From Symbiodinium natans (taxonomy: Eukaryota > Sar > Dinophyceae > Suessiales > Symbiodiniaceae): a stretch of DNA of 40,000 nucleotides. Position 1 is the first letter of the stretch. Every line of letters starts with the position of its first letter. The stretch spans positions 1,051,098 to 1,091,097 of the forward strand of contig CAJNDS010002523.1 in NCBI GenBank assembly GCA_905221605.1, written 5' to 3'. The notes below the pieces were generated by a model, which had not been told where the DNA came from, did not search any database, and saw nothing but the letters and a program-made list of their open reading frames with translations. Both the position numbers and the translations under genes were made by a program. Positions 8,377 to 17,272 of the stretch are shown piece after piece.

Positions 8377-9114
8377 CCTGAACCCGAAACCCCCAAACCC
8401 TCCACCCAAGCCCTACTTTGAAGCCCTCACAGTCCATCGCCAACTACAAACCCTGAACCCGAGCGCGCGGCAAAACCTAGAGGCCATGGCTGGGACATTC
8501 ATTGGATGTATCGTTTTTGGGGTTAGGTATCGCTTTCCGCCCCAAAACAAGCACTGCCACGCTTAAGGGTCCCTTAAACCCTTTTCCCTAAACCCGAACT
8601 CTAGACTTCCTCTCACCCGCCTGCACCTCGTCAACGCGGGCTTGTTCATGCGGCGACCTGGCCGCAGTAGGATTGAGGGTTCAGGGCTGGGGGGTTTTTT
8701 GGTTTAGGTTTTTAGGTTTTAGGGTTTAGGGTTCGTTCAGGGTTGAAGGCTCCGTCGGGGTTCGCTGTGGATTCGGGGTTCCGGGTTTAGGGCTGAGGGG
8801 TTTCAGTTGGGGCTTGCGGCTCAGGGTTTAGGGTTCAGGGTCTGGCGTTTGCTTTCGGGTTTGGGGCTCAGGTTTCAGGATGTCTGGTCAGTGGGCTTTG
8901 CCTGTAGGGAAAAGGGCTCAGGGTTTAGTATTCAAGGTTTAGGGCTTAGGGTTCAATCGGGTCTGCCGCAGAAGGCTTCTCGGTCTCAAGGTTCAGGCAT
9001 GATTCGGGGTTTACGGCTTGGGGTTCAGTTGGGGCTTACTTAGCGGTTCGGGTTCATGGTAACATAGCGTCCGAAACAATTACTTCGAACATCCCCCCCT
9101 TTCTGTCGGGAGAG
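8377..9114. other. Mixed unique and degenerate telomere-like DNA
   Basis: Holds a 64-codon plus frame (8372-8566, TFIGCIVFGVRYRFPPQNK) and a plus-strand ankyrin-like stretch TRLHLVNAGLFMRR near 8612-8655. The same 8612-8655 stretch also reads openly on minus (HEQARVDEVQ). From 8690 degenerate TTTAGGG/TTCAGGG words dominate. Nothing firm. Confidence 0.35.
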
Positions 9115-9455
9115 ATACTTTGGGGTTGGGCACTCCAGCGACACTCTGGGGCTGGGCACTCCGGGGACACTCTGAAACTGAGCACTCCGGCACTGGGACA
9201 CTCCGGGGTTGGGCACCAGGGAGACTCTGGGGTTGAGCCACTCCAAAAACTGGAGTTGAGCACTCTAGGCAGACTCTGAGACTGGGCACTCCGGCAACAC
9301 TCTGGCTTGGGCACTCTTGGGATGGGCACTCCAGAAAAAACTCTGGAGACTCTGGGGTTGGGCACCTCAGGGAGAATCTGGGGTTGCGCACTCCAGGGAC
9401 ACTCTAGAGCTGGGCACTCCAGGGACACTTTTGGGGTGGGGCACTCCAGGGATGA
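9115..9455. repeat. Minisatellite with about 26-bp unit
   Basis: About 12 imperfect copies of GGGCACTCCAGGGACACTCT plus GGGGCT or GGGGTT. The overlapping minus-strand frames of 68-124 codons (cysteine, proline and serine rich) are translations of this repeat and not recognised proteins. The spacing is too regular and the units too adjacent for a CRISPR array. Confidence 0.9.
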
Positions 9456-9557
9456 GCGAGGAGTAGACCGGACGAGAAGAGTTCCGGGCGAGGAGAAGAG
9501 TTGAGTTTAAAGTCTAACAACCCCACACCGAGGGTGTGGAACAATTAGAATAGGTTT

Positions 9558-9636
9558 GGGGGGGGGGGGGGGGTTATCATAGTAGACTTGCAAAGGGACC
9601 ATAAGGGAATAGTACTAGTAAGTATTCCGACCCCTA
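9558..9636. repeat. Poly-G tract plus dispersed family G, copy 2
   Basis: A run of 16 G (9558-9573) is followed by the second copy of family G (9574-9636; see 2945-3006), which matches in about 80 percent of positions by eye. Confidence 0.75.
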
Positions 9637-9765
9637 GAACAAGGTTTATGGTTCAGTCGGGGTTTCTCTGCAGGGCTTAGAGCTTAGGGCTCGGGGATCA
9701 GCACCCTCGTCCACTCAGGGCTCAAGGCTTGAGGCTCAGGTAAGGTTTGCTGCAGGGTTTAGTAA

Positions 9766-9910
9766 TCACCCTAAACCCTAAACCCCTAAACCCCTAACCC
9801 CTAACCCCTAGAACCCTTAACCCCTCAACCCCTACACCCCTTAACCCCTTAACCCCTTAACCCCTTAACCCCTTAACCCCTAAGCCCCTAAACCCCTAAA
9901 CCCTAAGCCC
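9766..9910. repeat. CCCCTAA and CCCCTTAA arrays
   Basis: Starts as CCCTAAA, becomes CCCCTAA and then seven CCCCTTAA octamers (9836-9880) before returning to CCCCTAAA. Confidence 0.93.
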
Positions 9911-10369
9911 AAAACTCCCCTCAACCCGCAACTTGGTGCGGCATGACCCAGACCAGCCATCGTCGTCGGCCACCTGCAGGCCCGAAACCCTCAAAACCCG
10001 ACAAGCCCCTCCCCAAAATTAGCCCCCCCTAGCCCCCCAAATACTAAAATGCCCTACATACTATCATCTAATCATAATGGGGGGGGGGGTATTTACGACT
10101 AGGGAGAGGGGACTCAGCCCTAAAGTAGATCCTATGAACCCGATAGCTCTGTTTGAACCCTCCCCCTGGTACCAAAAGTCATGAATAGGAATTACCATAG
10201 GGAATACGATGATCCCTATGGAGGAATATGCGGGGAGCATCCCGACCTATCAGCTGTCAACCCTGTCAACCTTGTAAACCCTATCAAGCCTATGCACCCC
10301 AAACCCCCAAACCCGAAACACCCAAGCCCATAGCTTTCAGAGTTCGGGGGACGAGGGGTTTAAGGTCTA
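9911..10369. other. Unique stretch with poly-G and a partial B-like end
   Basis: Includes a G12 run near 10079, a short minus-strand open segment VADDDGW near 9960 between AG and GT (too short to judge) and GGGGAGCATCCCGACC at 10225-10240, which resembles a family B right end. No gene recognised. Confidence 0.4.
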
Positions 10370-10509
10370 CTTGGAGGTTCATGGTACTTACTAACCAACT
10401 ATAGCTGTACTTATAACTGTACTAAAAACCATATTCGGGCACTTAAGGGGCTTATAAGTGGGCTATAAGTACAGTTATAATTGGTGAACAAGTACCATGA
10501 ACCTCCAAG
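10370..10509. mobile_element. Family A MITE-like element, copy 1 (140 bp)
   Basis: Inverted termini of about 48 bp: the left arm runs from CTTGGAGGTTCATGGTACTT and the right arm is its inverse complement with few mismatches, ending in AAGTACCATGAACCTCCAAG. The whole element folds on itself through GTACTTATA/TATAAGTAC arms. It is flanked by TA on both sides (10368-10369, 10510-10511), as in Tc1/mariner-type non-autonomous elements. It has no coding capacity. Confidence 0.85.
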
Positions 10510-10617
10510 TAGGGCTTCGCCAGGAATGGCTTTGGGTGATTTAGGGTTGGCGGCCAAGAGATTCCGGAGATTTGCGGCTTGTTGTTTAGGGGTTTCAAGT
10601 GTCGGGTTTGCCCATGG

Positions 10618-10629
10618 AGGGTTTAGGGT

Positions 10630-10710
<81 letters not shown>

Positions 10711-10780
10711 GGTTTAAGGTTTAGGGTTTAGGGTTTAGGGTTGAGGGTTGAGGGTTTAGGGTTTAGGGTTTAGGGACAGT
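10618..10780. repeat. TTGAGGG array then TTTAGGG
   Basis: About 13 units of TTGAGGG (10620-10712), then mixed TTTAGGG and TTGAGGG. Confidence 0.95.
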
Positions 10781-10792
10781 TTAGGGTGGAGC

Positions 10793-10841
10793 TGCCAGCC
10801 CCGCATGAATGTGCTTTGAGAGCGAGCTCCAGCAGTGAGAA
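10793..10841 (-). CDS. Possible ankyrin-helix fragment
   Basis: Minus-strand frame FSLLELALKAHSCGAG. LLELALKAH..GA is compatible with the second helix and turn of an ankyrin repeat. It lies between TTTAGGG (left) and CCCTAAA (right) arrays. Only 16 codons, so low confidence. Confidence 0.2.
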
Positions 10842-11360
10842 GGAGGGGGGGGGCGAAAATCGGGATTCTGCCCCTAAAACCCTCCAAAAGAAAACCCTAA
10901 ACCCTAAACCCGAAACCCTGAACCCTAAACCCTAAACCCTAAACCCTAAACCGAAAAAGTCTAAAGAAGCCTAAAACCCCAAAAACGACTTTAGAAGAAA
11001 CTAAAGGCACCAAAAGGCCACAAAAGGCGCTTAAAAATCCTACAAAAGCTACCAAGTCCCCAAGCCCGCAACTCCACAAGCCCTATGGTACTTAAGCACC
11101 TATTTCAGGGGAGTCGCTCTACGTGCCCTGAGCTCGTAATTCTCAAGCCCGGCAAGCCCTGCATGAAATTTGGTAGCAGTACACTGCAAGCGACACATGA
11201 TCTAGGGCAAGATGATAACCCCTGCCACTCAGGTCGTACAATTACAAGGCAGTCTGGTTGCTTTCTTTCTAGAGCATAGTTGGATGACAGTCTCTCCAGC
11301 AGCTCCGACTGCTGCTTCGTCTTGCACACGATGATGCAGGGGAGCTGCTGCAAGGCGGCA
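10842..11360. other. Short CCCTAAA array and unique DNA
   Basis: CCCTAAA-type repeats at 10895-10952, then A- and G-containing degenerate words to 11060, then about 290 bp of unique sequence with overlapping open frames on both strands (11085-11279 plus, 11105-11389 minus). The minus frame contains LQQLPCIIVCKTKQQSELLE, a plausible protein-like stretch, but I cannot assign it. Confidence 0.35.
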
Positions 11361-11532
11361 CTTGGAGGTTCATGGTACATATTAACCAATTATAACTGTA
11401 CTTATAGCCCACTTATAAGCCCCTTAAGAGCCTTCATCTGGGTATAAGTACAGTTATAAGTACTCTTACCCTATACCCTAAACCCTATAAGTACAGGTTA
11501 TAATTGGGTAGTAAGTACTATGAACCTCCAAG
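11361..11532. mobile_element. Family A MITE-like element, copy 2 (172 bp)
   Basis: Same termini as 10370-10509 (CTTGGAGGTTCATGGTAC and its inverse) and the same GTACTTATA arms. It is about 30 bp longer because a short CCCTATACCCTAAACCC telomere-like block sits near the right arm (11469-11489). Flanked by CA on both sides. Confidence 0.82.
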
Positions 11533-11554
11533 CACGGCTCGGCTTTCTTCTTAC

Positions 11555-11610
11555 GCCGGGTTCGGCGGCTCAGCACGGTGAGCGAGGAGGAGCCGAGCTT
11601 CGCGACTTTC
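11555..11610 (-). CDS. Ankyrin-like exon candidate
   Basis: Minus-strand segment ESREARLLLAHRAEPPNPA, then GTAAGA, a strong donor match; GAG precedes it as acceptor. ARLLLAHRAEPPNPA matches the ankyrin pattern of a second helix followed by a GADPNA-like loop. Two elements sit on either side (family A at 11361, family B at 11620). One other minus frame is also open. Confidence 0.35.
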
Positions 11611-11619
11611 TCCGAGAAG

Positions 11620-11720
11620 TTGGGATGTTCCCCCTTTATACTAGCAGTCCGTGTTAAGGATTCTTATAGGGGAGTACTATAATCCCTAAGGACTGTTAGC
11701 ATAAAGGGGGAACATCCCAA
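11620..11720. mobile_element. Family B MITE-like element, copy 1 (101 bp)
   Basis: Near-perfect inverted termini: TTGGGATGTTCCCCCTTTAT on the left, its inverse complement on the right, extending inward to ACTAGCAGTCC/GGACTGTTAGC. Length is identical to copy 2 at 12079-12179. No coding capacity. Confidence 0.87.
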
Positions 11721-11865
11721 CCGAGAACAGCTTGGACCAGGACAATGAGGTCATCCGGAGCCACTGCAGATGCAAAGTCGAGAGCCTGCACTAGGTTCCG
11801 CGCACGGCTTATTGATGGGAACCCAAGAAAGACGTACCCGAAACGCCAAAACCCCACTAGAGGGT
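11721..11865 (-). other. Unique island with minus-strand open frame
   Basis: One minus frame reads RNLVQALDFASAVAPDDLIV followed by LVQAVLG, an amphipathic helix pair, between about 11727 and 11810. It recalls helical-repeat proteins, but no family is assigned. The other two minus frames contain stops. Confidence 0.25.
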
Positions 11866-11960
11866 TTAGAGTTTAGGGTTTAGGGTTTCGGGTTTAGGGT
11901 TTGGGGTCTAGGGTTCAGGGTTTAGGGTTTAGGGTTTCGGGCTTAGGGTTTAGTCGGCGC
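11866..11960. repeat. TTTAGGG array with variants
   Basis: About 12 imperfect units including TTTCGGG, TTTGGGG and TCTAGGG. The island after it (11961-12078) has a minus frame containing PLPGNGLHVFEARKLRG, weakly ankyrin-like. Confidence 0.9.
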
Positions 11961-12078
11961 TGTAGTTTTTAGGCTCAGGGGCCTTCGGGGCCTCTTAGCT
12001 TCCTCGCCTCGAAGACGTGGAGGCCGTTCCCGGGCAGGGGCGAGCCGATCAAGGTTGGCCTCGTCTTGTGGGTTTAGG

Positions 12079-12179
12079 TTGGGATGTTCCCCCTTATACG
12101 AACAGCCCTTAACAAGGATTATAACAGGGGTTCTATATATCCTTTCTAGGGGCTGCTAGTAAAAGGGGGAACATCCCAA
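12079..12179. mobile_element. Family B MITE-like element, copy 2 (101 bp)
   Basis: TTGGGATGTTCCCCCTTATA left end and inverse right end, 101 bp like copy 1. It lies within a telomere-type word: GGGTTTAGG precedes and GGTTTAGGG follows, so it inserted into, or was later flanked by, TTTAGGG sequence. Confidence 0.87.
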
Positions 12180-12211
12180 GGTTTAGGGCCCGGTTATGCA
12201 CGGTAGCTCAT

Positions 12212-12371
12212 TCTTAGGGTATAGTTACATGGTCCCTTCATATTATGGGCCCTTAGAAGGGGACCCCTGATATACCCCTTCCAGACCCTATAAAACCCTA
12301 GGGCCCATGCTTCGGAGCCCTTTAAAGGGGGGTAAGGGACCACACCAAGGGACCCATGAAACTACCCGTAG
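12212..12371. mobile_element. Family D MITE-like element, copy 1 (about 160 bp)
   Basis: Left end TCTTAGGGTATAGTTACATGG and right end whose inverse complement is TCTACGGGTAGTTTCATGG, both followed by GTCCCTT. Interior carries GGGCCCATGCTTCGGAGCCC (12301-12320), a motif shared with copies 3 and 4. Related to 14049, 28644 and 37818. Confidence 0.75.
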
Positions 12372-12645
12372 AAACTTGTGTACAGGCCGAGATCCCGAGA
12401 CCCCTACTGGGCGGCTCATGGGCGGCTATGAGTGGGGTAGGCTATTGCCTGACTACAGCTACTACATATAACCACAGTGAACCTCCAAGTCGACCCCAAA
12501 ACCCTGTACCCCGACCCCTTAGCCCAAGAACTCGGTACATCGGAATTCAGGTTGGGGGCGCTGGAGGGGGGCGGGGAAGGGGGAGGTTCGGTGAAGCGCT
12601 ACCCTGCCTCCGAAATCGAAATCAAAGCCCCCCTCCCTCCCCCCC
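12372..12645. other. Unique DNA with solo family A end
   Basis: GTGAACCTCCAAG (12478-12490) is a lone right end of family A. The frames of 100-152 codons crossing here run into the AAT-rich microsatellite and show no motif. Confidence 0.4.
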
Positions 12646-12731
12646 ACAAAAACAATAATGACAACAAGAATAACAATAACAATAATGATAATAATCACAA
12701 TAATCATAATCACAATAACAATAATAGTAAG
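12646..12731. repeat. AAC/AAT trinucleotide microsatellite
   Basis: Imperfect AAY triplets with occasional ATG and CAC. On minus it encodes runs of I and V, on plus runs of N, so the overlapping open frames are artefacts. Confidence 0.93.
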
Positions 12732-13265
12732 AAACTGAAGACCAGTGTAGGCCTGAAACCCTGGAGCCCAACACGCCGAAACCGTAAACCACACAGTAGA
12801 TTGCATGGGGAGGGGCTCAAATGGGCTACCCTTGCCTTAGGTGCGGTCCTTCAGTCTGAGAGTAAGGTGTTTTGGGGGGTATGTTGGAGGTACCCCCCTT
12901 TTGGGGGAAGAGCCAGATACCTCGCACGAGTTTGAGGCCCCATCCGATCTCCGGGCGACATGAGACGCGCTGCGTTGTAGACACAGCATTCTGTGACGCC
13001 GTACCTGCTGCGGATTTGAGGGGCTTGGGGTTTGGCATGTAGGGTTCAGGGTATAGGATGTAGGGTTCAGGGTCCAAGGTTTACAGTTAGGGTGTGGGGT
13101 TCCATCCCTCTGAAAATAGTCCTCATGAAACCCCATTCTGGTACTCCAAAAACCCAAGGAAGGAGACTTGAAATACATCCCAGGGTCTACTTAGTTCAGG
13201 GTTAGGGCTCAGAGCTTAGGATGAGAAACCCGAAGCTCTAACCCCTAATTCAACCCCAGACCAGA
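12732..13265. other. Unique DNA with degenerate telomere words
   Basis: About 530 bp. Short GGGTTCAGGGT-type words at 13019-13080. Open minus frames of 83-113 codons show no motif. Nothing assigned. Confidence 0.4.
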
Positions 13266-13618
13266 AATGCAGAGGATGCGCGTGGCCGCTCATGGTCAAG
13301 TGCTCTTCAGTGCAGGCATGCCCCAGAGGCGCAGTCCGTGGCCAGAGCTCCGCAGCAGCACCTTAGCGGGCGCCAGGGTCGTGTCGAGGCCGCTTTTGGC
13401 GCCCCCGCACGCGCTGGGTCGAACCAAAGGTGCGCCGGCAGCGGGGTCTGGTTGGGAGGGTGCCCCGGAAACCCCGCTCGCGGCAGCACTCGGTCGTAGG
13501 GCCTCACCTCGACTCGAGTTGGAACGCAGTTGCTGTCCTGCTCGACCGCTGCCGGCGGTGCCCAGGAAGCAGAACGATTGGCATCGTCTGATCACTTTTA
13601 TAAGACGTCTCCGTAGGG
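13266..13618. other. GC-rich 350-bp island, possible coding relic
   Basis: The most GC-rich block of the window, with open frames on both strands over most of its length (118 codons plus, 99 and 66 codons minus). Splice-like pairs exist on minus: GAGCAG before GACAGCAAC, and GAGGTGAGGC. A minus frame ends LAPAKVLLRSSGHGLRLW, faintly ankyrin-like. High GC alone keeps frames open, so coding is unproven. Confidence 0.3.
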
Positions 13619-14048
13619 TTTAGGGTTTAGGATTTAGGGCTCAAGGGAGGGCAATGACTCTGCCGCTTCTCCGCCTCTCTACGGGAAACCCCAAACTGCT
13701 GCAACTACCCTGAAGCTTAAACTCCAACCCCTAAACCCTGTAAGCCTTCCTAAAAACCTTAAACCTAAAAACTCTGAACCAAATTCCCTAAACCCCTGAA
13801 CCCTGAACCTTAAACCCCTTGTACGTAGGGGCAACTCTAGTCATAAATGGTGCCCGAGGGATAGACAAAAGGAAGCTGCAGTTATTGCCCGGAATCTTGA
13901 CGCATTCCGGGGCTTTGGGAAGGGCTATACGGGTCTTCCAGAGCTGGCGTCGTCGCGAGGATTGGCAAAGCCACGACCCGCGGCCCAAAAAGCCCTCAAA
14001 CCCCCCAACCCCTCGAAGGCTTGCAGAGGGTTGCGCACGGTACCTAAG
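13619..14048. other. Unique and C-rich degenerate DNA
   Basis: Short telomere-like words at 13619-13650 and 13725-13820. A minus frame of 114 codons and a plus frame of 80 codons overlap at 13788-14132 without motif. Confidence 0.4.
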
Positions 14049-14127
14049 TCTTAGGGTATAGTTACATGGTTGCTTCATATGGGCCCTGAAGAGGGGACCC
14101 CTGATTATGCCCCTTCTATACCCCATG
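14049..14127. mobile_element. Family D element, copy 2, truncated
   Basis: About 79 bp matching the left half of copy 1 almost base for base (TCTTAGGGTATAGTTACATGG, then TTCATAT, GGGCCC, GGGGACCCCTGAT). The right half is absent. The upstream GCACGGTA word is also shared with copy 1, so the true left border may lie further out. Confidence 0.7.
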
Positions 14128-14242
14128 GACACTTAGACTACTTCCCCAAACTACCTACTAGGCACCCCAAGCCGCCCTAACTCCTCAAACCCGGACATAC
14201 CTCACCAAGACGCTAAATTAGAGGCTTCTCAACTGGCTGGTT
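14128..14242. other. Unique DNA, nothing recognised
   Basis: C- and A-rich, no frame or repeat worth naming. Confidence 0.5.
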
Positions 14243-14310
14243 CTTAGTAGGGAATGATGGAATGAGGTACCCTATCTCATCCCTTAAAGGGTATTAGTAT
14301 ATATAGGAAC
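14243..14310. mobile_element. Family C element, copy 2, one end only
   Basis: CTTAGTAGGGAATGATGGAAT, then TCCCTTAAAGGGTA and an AT-rich tail match the right half of the complete copy at 25638-25765 read on the opposite strand. The second terminus is missing. Confidence 0.72.
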
Positions 14311-14449
14311 CTATTTCAGGGAGGGGTGGGAGAGATTTGCCTAATACTCCCCACCTACTCCCTAAAGCTCCCCCTAAGCTTTCCGAAGGTTCCCTAAGTA
14401 CCTACCCCCCCATGAACCCCTCGCTCCCTTAAGGACCCTATCACTATAA

Positions 14450-14817
14450 ACCCTAAACCCTAAACCCTAAACCTAAACCCCAAACCCCAAACCCCAAACC
14501 CTAAACCCTAAACCCTACTAGAAATCAAAAACCACGAGTCTGGGGATCTAGGGCTCGGATGCCAATTCCTAGAAAAACCGGGCGGTTGTTTCGCAGCCCT
14601 AAGCCCCTGAAACCAGGAACCTCAAAAACCCCGACCCCTAAACCTCAAACACTAAACCCTAAACCCTAAACCTCAAACACTAAACCCTAAACCCTAAACC
14701 TCAAACCCTAAACCCTAAACCCTAAACCCTAAACCCTAAACCCTAAACCCTGAACCGCAAACCCCTAAACCGCAAACCCCTAAACCCCAAACTCTAAACC
14801 CTAAACCCTAAACCCTG
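14450..14817. repeat. CCCTAAA arrays with CCCCAAA and TCAAACA variants
   Basis: 14450-14515 and 14636-14817, separated by an island of about 120 bp. The second block contains three spaced copies of CTAAACCTCAAAC (14638, 14667, 14694), another example of block duplication inside an array. Confidence 0.93.
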
Positions 14818-14912
14818 AGAAACAGCTCCATTCTTTTGAGCCGTGGCGTGGCTCGCTCACACAGGCAGCAGGGACAGCATCGACACCTGGGGCTTAGGAT
14901 ATTGGAGCTTCT
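14818..14912 (-). other. Island, possible minus-strand exon
   Basis: Lies between CCCTAAA (left) and TTTAGGG (right). On minus, CCTGTGTGAG is followed by ATPRLKRMELFLR, open up to the array, and an alternative VSMLSLLP segment is bounded by CCCCAG and GTGTGA. Neither is convincing alone. Confidence 0.2.
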
Positions 14913-14970
14913 TGGGGTTTAGGGTTTAGAGTTTAGGGTCTAGGGTCTAGGGTTTAGGGTTTAGGGTTTC
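14913..14970. repeat. Short TTTAGGG array
   Basis: Eight units with TCTAGGG variants. Confidence 0.9.
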
Positions 14971-15490
14971 GGGCTTCTTGGGGTCCTTATTATACGGGGG
15001 TCCTAGTATGTTGGGGGTCTGTATTCGGGGTCCCTTATCATCGTAAACCCCCAACCTCAAGGCCGACGCCCACTGAAGAGCCTTACCCCCGGCTTGGGGA
15101 CTTAGCGTTTGGGGGTTTAGGGTTAGGGTTTCGGGTTTAGGGTTCAGGGCTCGAACCCCCAAGCCCAACAGCCCTAAAGCCCCGAAGCCCCAAGGCCCTC
15201 GAATATGCGCCCCAGAAACTGGAGGTGTGTGTGCGTGAGAGCGCGATGTTTCTTTTCTTTATTGTTTTTTTTTTTTTTTATTTGGGGGGGGGGGAAGGAG
15301 GGAGGGCAACTAAATTCCACAGTCACAGAGGGTCCACCCTTGACATCTCGCTGAAACCATTTCGGGCTCAGGTCTTGGGATTCCCAGTGCCATGGTTGGT
15401 AAGCAACACGTACCTTAAAATTAGGGCAAGGAATGCAGCCACGCTACTTCGAACCTTGTTTGTAAGTCATCATGAGTCTTCAAGAGGTTG
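14971..15490. other. Unique DNA with poly-T and poly-G tracts
   Basis: A T13-rich run followed by a G10 run at 15266-15294 lies within an 88-codon plus frame (15225-15491) of no recognised family. Degenerate telomere words at 15100-15150. Confidence 0.4.
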
Positions 15491-15566
15491 AGTAAGCCCT
15501 AAACCCTAAACCCTGAACTCTAAACCCTAAACCCTCTGATTTGTGCCAAGGCGGCGTCCCGCCTTT
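15491..15566 (-). other. CCCTAAA array abutting a short GTPPWH segment
   Basis: Six units of CCCTAAA-type repeat (15496-15535) meet a minus-strand frame KGGTPPWHKSEG (15531-15566). G-TP-H is the conserved core of ankyrin repeats, but 12 residues are too few to rely on. Confidence 0.2.
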
Positions 15567-15919
15567 GATACCTACCCTAGCCCGAGCCCCGCACCCGACA
15601 GCGCCGTTGTCAAGGGACCCTTATAAGAGACCTTAGGGGTCTTGGCTGCACTTAGGAGGGTAGCTAAAAATTCAAATTTCAGCTGCCTTATTAAGAAACC
15701 CAATAAACCCAAAAAAGGTAAGGATCTAAAGTTACGGTAAAGTACCACAGAGGGGTTTTTTAGGGGTTATGTAGGGGCTACCTAGGTATATGTGTACTAG
15801 ATAAGGTATATATTGGGGGTATATATGCCGTTGCAAACACCAAATGTTGGTCCAAGCGACAAGATGGCTGTGACGGTTTGCACGAGCCTCAGAATGTGAC
15901 TCCCCTGCCCGCGCTCGCT
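15567..15919. other. AT-richer unique stretch
   Basis: Contains TCAAGGGACCCTTATAAG (15611-15628), resembling words in families F and G, and TA-rich sequence at 15785-15830. A minus frame near 15855-15925 includes SHILRLVQTVTAILSLG. Possible transposon remnant; not assigned. Confidence 0.35.
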
Positions 15920-16027
15920 CCCTAAACCCTAAACCCTAAACCCTAAACCCTAAACCCTAAACCCTAAACCCTAAACCCTAAACCCTAAACCCTAAACCCT
16001 AAACCCTAAACCCTAAACCCTAAACCC
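15920..16027. repeat. CCCTAAA array
   Basis: About 15 perfect units in C-rich orientation. Confidence 0.97.
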
Positions 16028-16070
16028 CTGGCTCTCCCGGCTCTCCTTTCGCATTCCCTTTCTCCAAATT
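16026..16070 (-). CDS. Possible micro-exon between opposed arrays
   Basis: A clean example of the arrangement CCCTAAA array, island of about 70 bp, TTTAGGG array. On minus, CCCTTAG precedes an open 45-nt segment that ends at GTTTAG supplied by the array. It reads NLEKGNAKGEPGEPG in one frame; a second frame is also open. No family recognised. Confidence 0.2.
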
Positions 16071-16097
16071 CTAAGGGAGGCGCGATTGCTCAGGGGG

Positions 16098-16250
16098 GTT
16101 TAGGGTTTAGGGTTTAGGGTTTAGGGTTTAGGGTTTAGGGTTTAGGGTTTAGGGTTTAGGGTTTAGGGTTTAGGGTTTAGGGTTTAGGGTTTAGGGTTTA
16201 GGGTTTAGGGTTTAGGGTTTAGGGTTTAGGGTTTAGGGTTTAGGGTTCAG
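16098..16250. repeat. TTTAGGG array
   Basis: About 21 perfect units, facing the CCCTAAA array at 15920-16027 across an island of about 70 bp. Confidence 0.97.
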
Positions 16251-16372
16251 GGTCCCCTCATCATAAAGTTCCCTAAGCCCCTACTTGCTTTGGAACCACC
16301 CAAAAATCAACGTAAGGGGCAATATGTAGATTATTTGTTCCTTCATTTTTGTGGGGTTCTTAAGCAAATAGA
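16251..16372. other. Unique 120-bp spacer
   Basis: No frame, RNA or repeat recognised. Confidence 0.5.
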
Positions 16373-16603
16373 AGCCCTAAACCCTGAACCCAAATCCCTA
16401 AACCCCAAACCCAAAACCCCAAACCCAGCAACAAATCCTAAACCCGAAACCCTAAACCCAAATCCCTAAACCCCAAGCACAAAACCCCGAACCCAGCAAA
16501 CCCAAACCCGAAACCCTAAACCCAAATCCCTAAACCCCAAACCCTAAACCCCAAACCCAGCAACAAATCCTAAACCCTAAACCCTAAACCCGAAACCCCA
16601 AAC
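16373..16603. repeat. Higher-order CCCTAAA-variant repeat
   Basis: A block of about 60 bp containing AAACCCAAATCCCTAAACCC and CCCAGCAACAAATCCTAAACC recurs about three times (near 16385, 16450 and 16505) with small changes. Block-wise amplification of a mutated array. Confidence 0.85.
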
Positions 16604-16716
16604 CCTGCACGCCAAGGGGCCATGTCCTCGGGAAGGTCTCCGCGGTCGTTCGCAGAGAGCTCCGCCCCGATCTCCAAGAAGAGGGAGACCTCCGGGTGCA
16701 AGGCTTGCAAGGCCGC
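16604..16716 (-). CDS. Ankyrin-repeat exon candidate
   Basis: The longest ankyrin-like piece (about 113 nt). Minus frame begins AALQALHPEVSLFLEIGAEL and continues SANDRGDLPEDMAPWRA, ending at AGG before GTTTGG. It fits an ankyrin repeat: helix one AALQALHPE, helix two VSLFLEIGA, the loop ELSAND, then G.LPEDMA corresponding to G.TPLDMA of the next repeat. Ankyrin repeats mediate protein-protein binding. CCCTAAA lies to the left and TTTAGGG to the right. No start codon or full protein is visible. Confidence 0.5.
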
Positions 16717-16734
16717 GGGTTTTGGGGGAGGTTA

Positions 16735-16825
16735 TGGGTTTAGGGGTTAGGGTTTAGGGTTTAGGGTTTAGGGGTTAGAGGTTTAGGGTTTGGGGTTTAG
16801 GGCTTGGGGTTTGGGGTTTGGGTTT
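16735..16825. repeat. TTTAGGG and TTTGGGG array
   Basis: About 11 units, first TTTAGGG, then TTTGGGG variants. Confidence 0.93.
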
Positions 16826-17095
16826 GGGGGTGTAGAGACTTCAGGGGTCTTTGGCTAGGGCTTGGCTTATGGGAGGTGTCAGGGCCTACGAAACGTTCGT
16901 GAAGGATGAATTATGTTGGGTACTTTTGACTTCCAAGGTCATTTCTCAGATCTGGAGACTTGGTGCAGTTTGGGGCGGCTTGCGGTTTAGGGGCCCCAAA
17001 ACCCGGCGTTCAATCCCAAAGGTTGTAGGGTCTAGAGTTGAGGGTTTACGGTTGGGCTTCAGGGCTTCAGGATTCCCTGGCGATGGCTCCTAAAA
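16826..17095. other. Unique stretch with 80-codon plus frame
   Basis: The plus frame 16851-17093 (DELCWVLLTSKVISQIWRLG in its middle) begins with M and is open but unassigned. The flanking sequence is G-rich degenerate repeat. Confidence 0.25.
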
Positions 17096-17272
17096 CTTTA
17101 AACCTTTAAACCCTGAAACAATTAAACAATTAAACCCTTAAACCCTGAAACCCTTAAACACTTAAACCCTGAAACCCTTAAACACTTAAACCCTTAAACC
17201 CTTAAACCCTTAAACCCTTAAACCCTAAACCCTAAACCCTTAAACCCTAAACCCTTAAACCCTTAAACAGCT
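17096..17272. repeat. CCCTTAAA octamer array
   Basis: TTAAACCC units with CCCTGAAA and ACAATTAA variants at the left end; about 20 units. Confidence 0.93.

Noticed and set aside
9054-9428. CRISPR-like array or cysteine-rich repeat protein
   Set aside because: Units are directly adjacent and imperfect without unique spacers, and the DNA is eukaryotic in character; the frames are minisatellite translations.
12519-12806. Hydrophobic I/V-rich minus frame, possible membrane protein
   Set aside because: It is the reverse translation of an AAC/AAT microsatellite.
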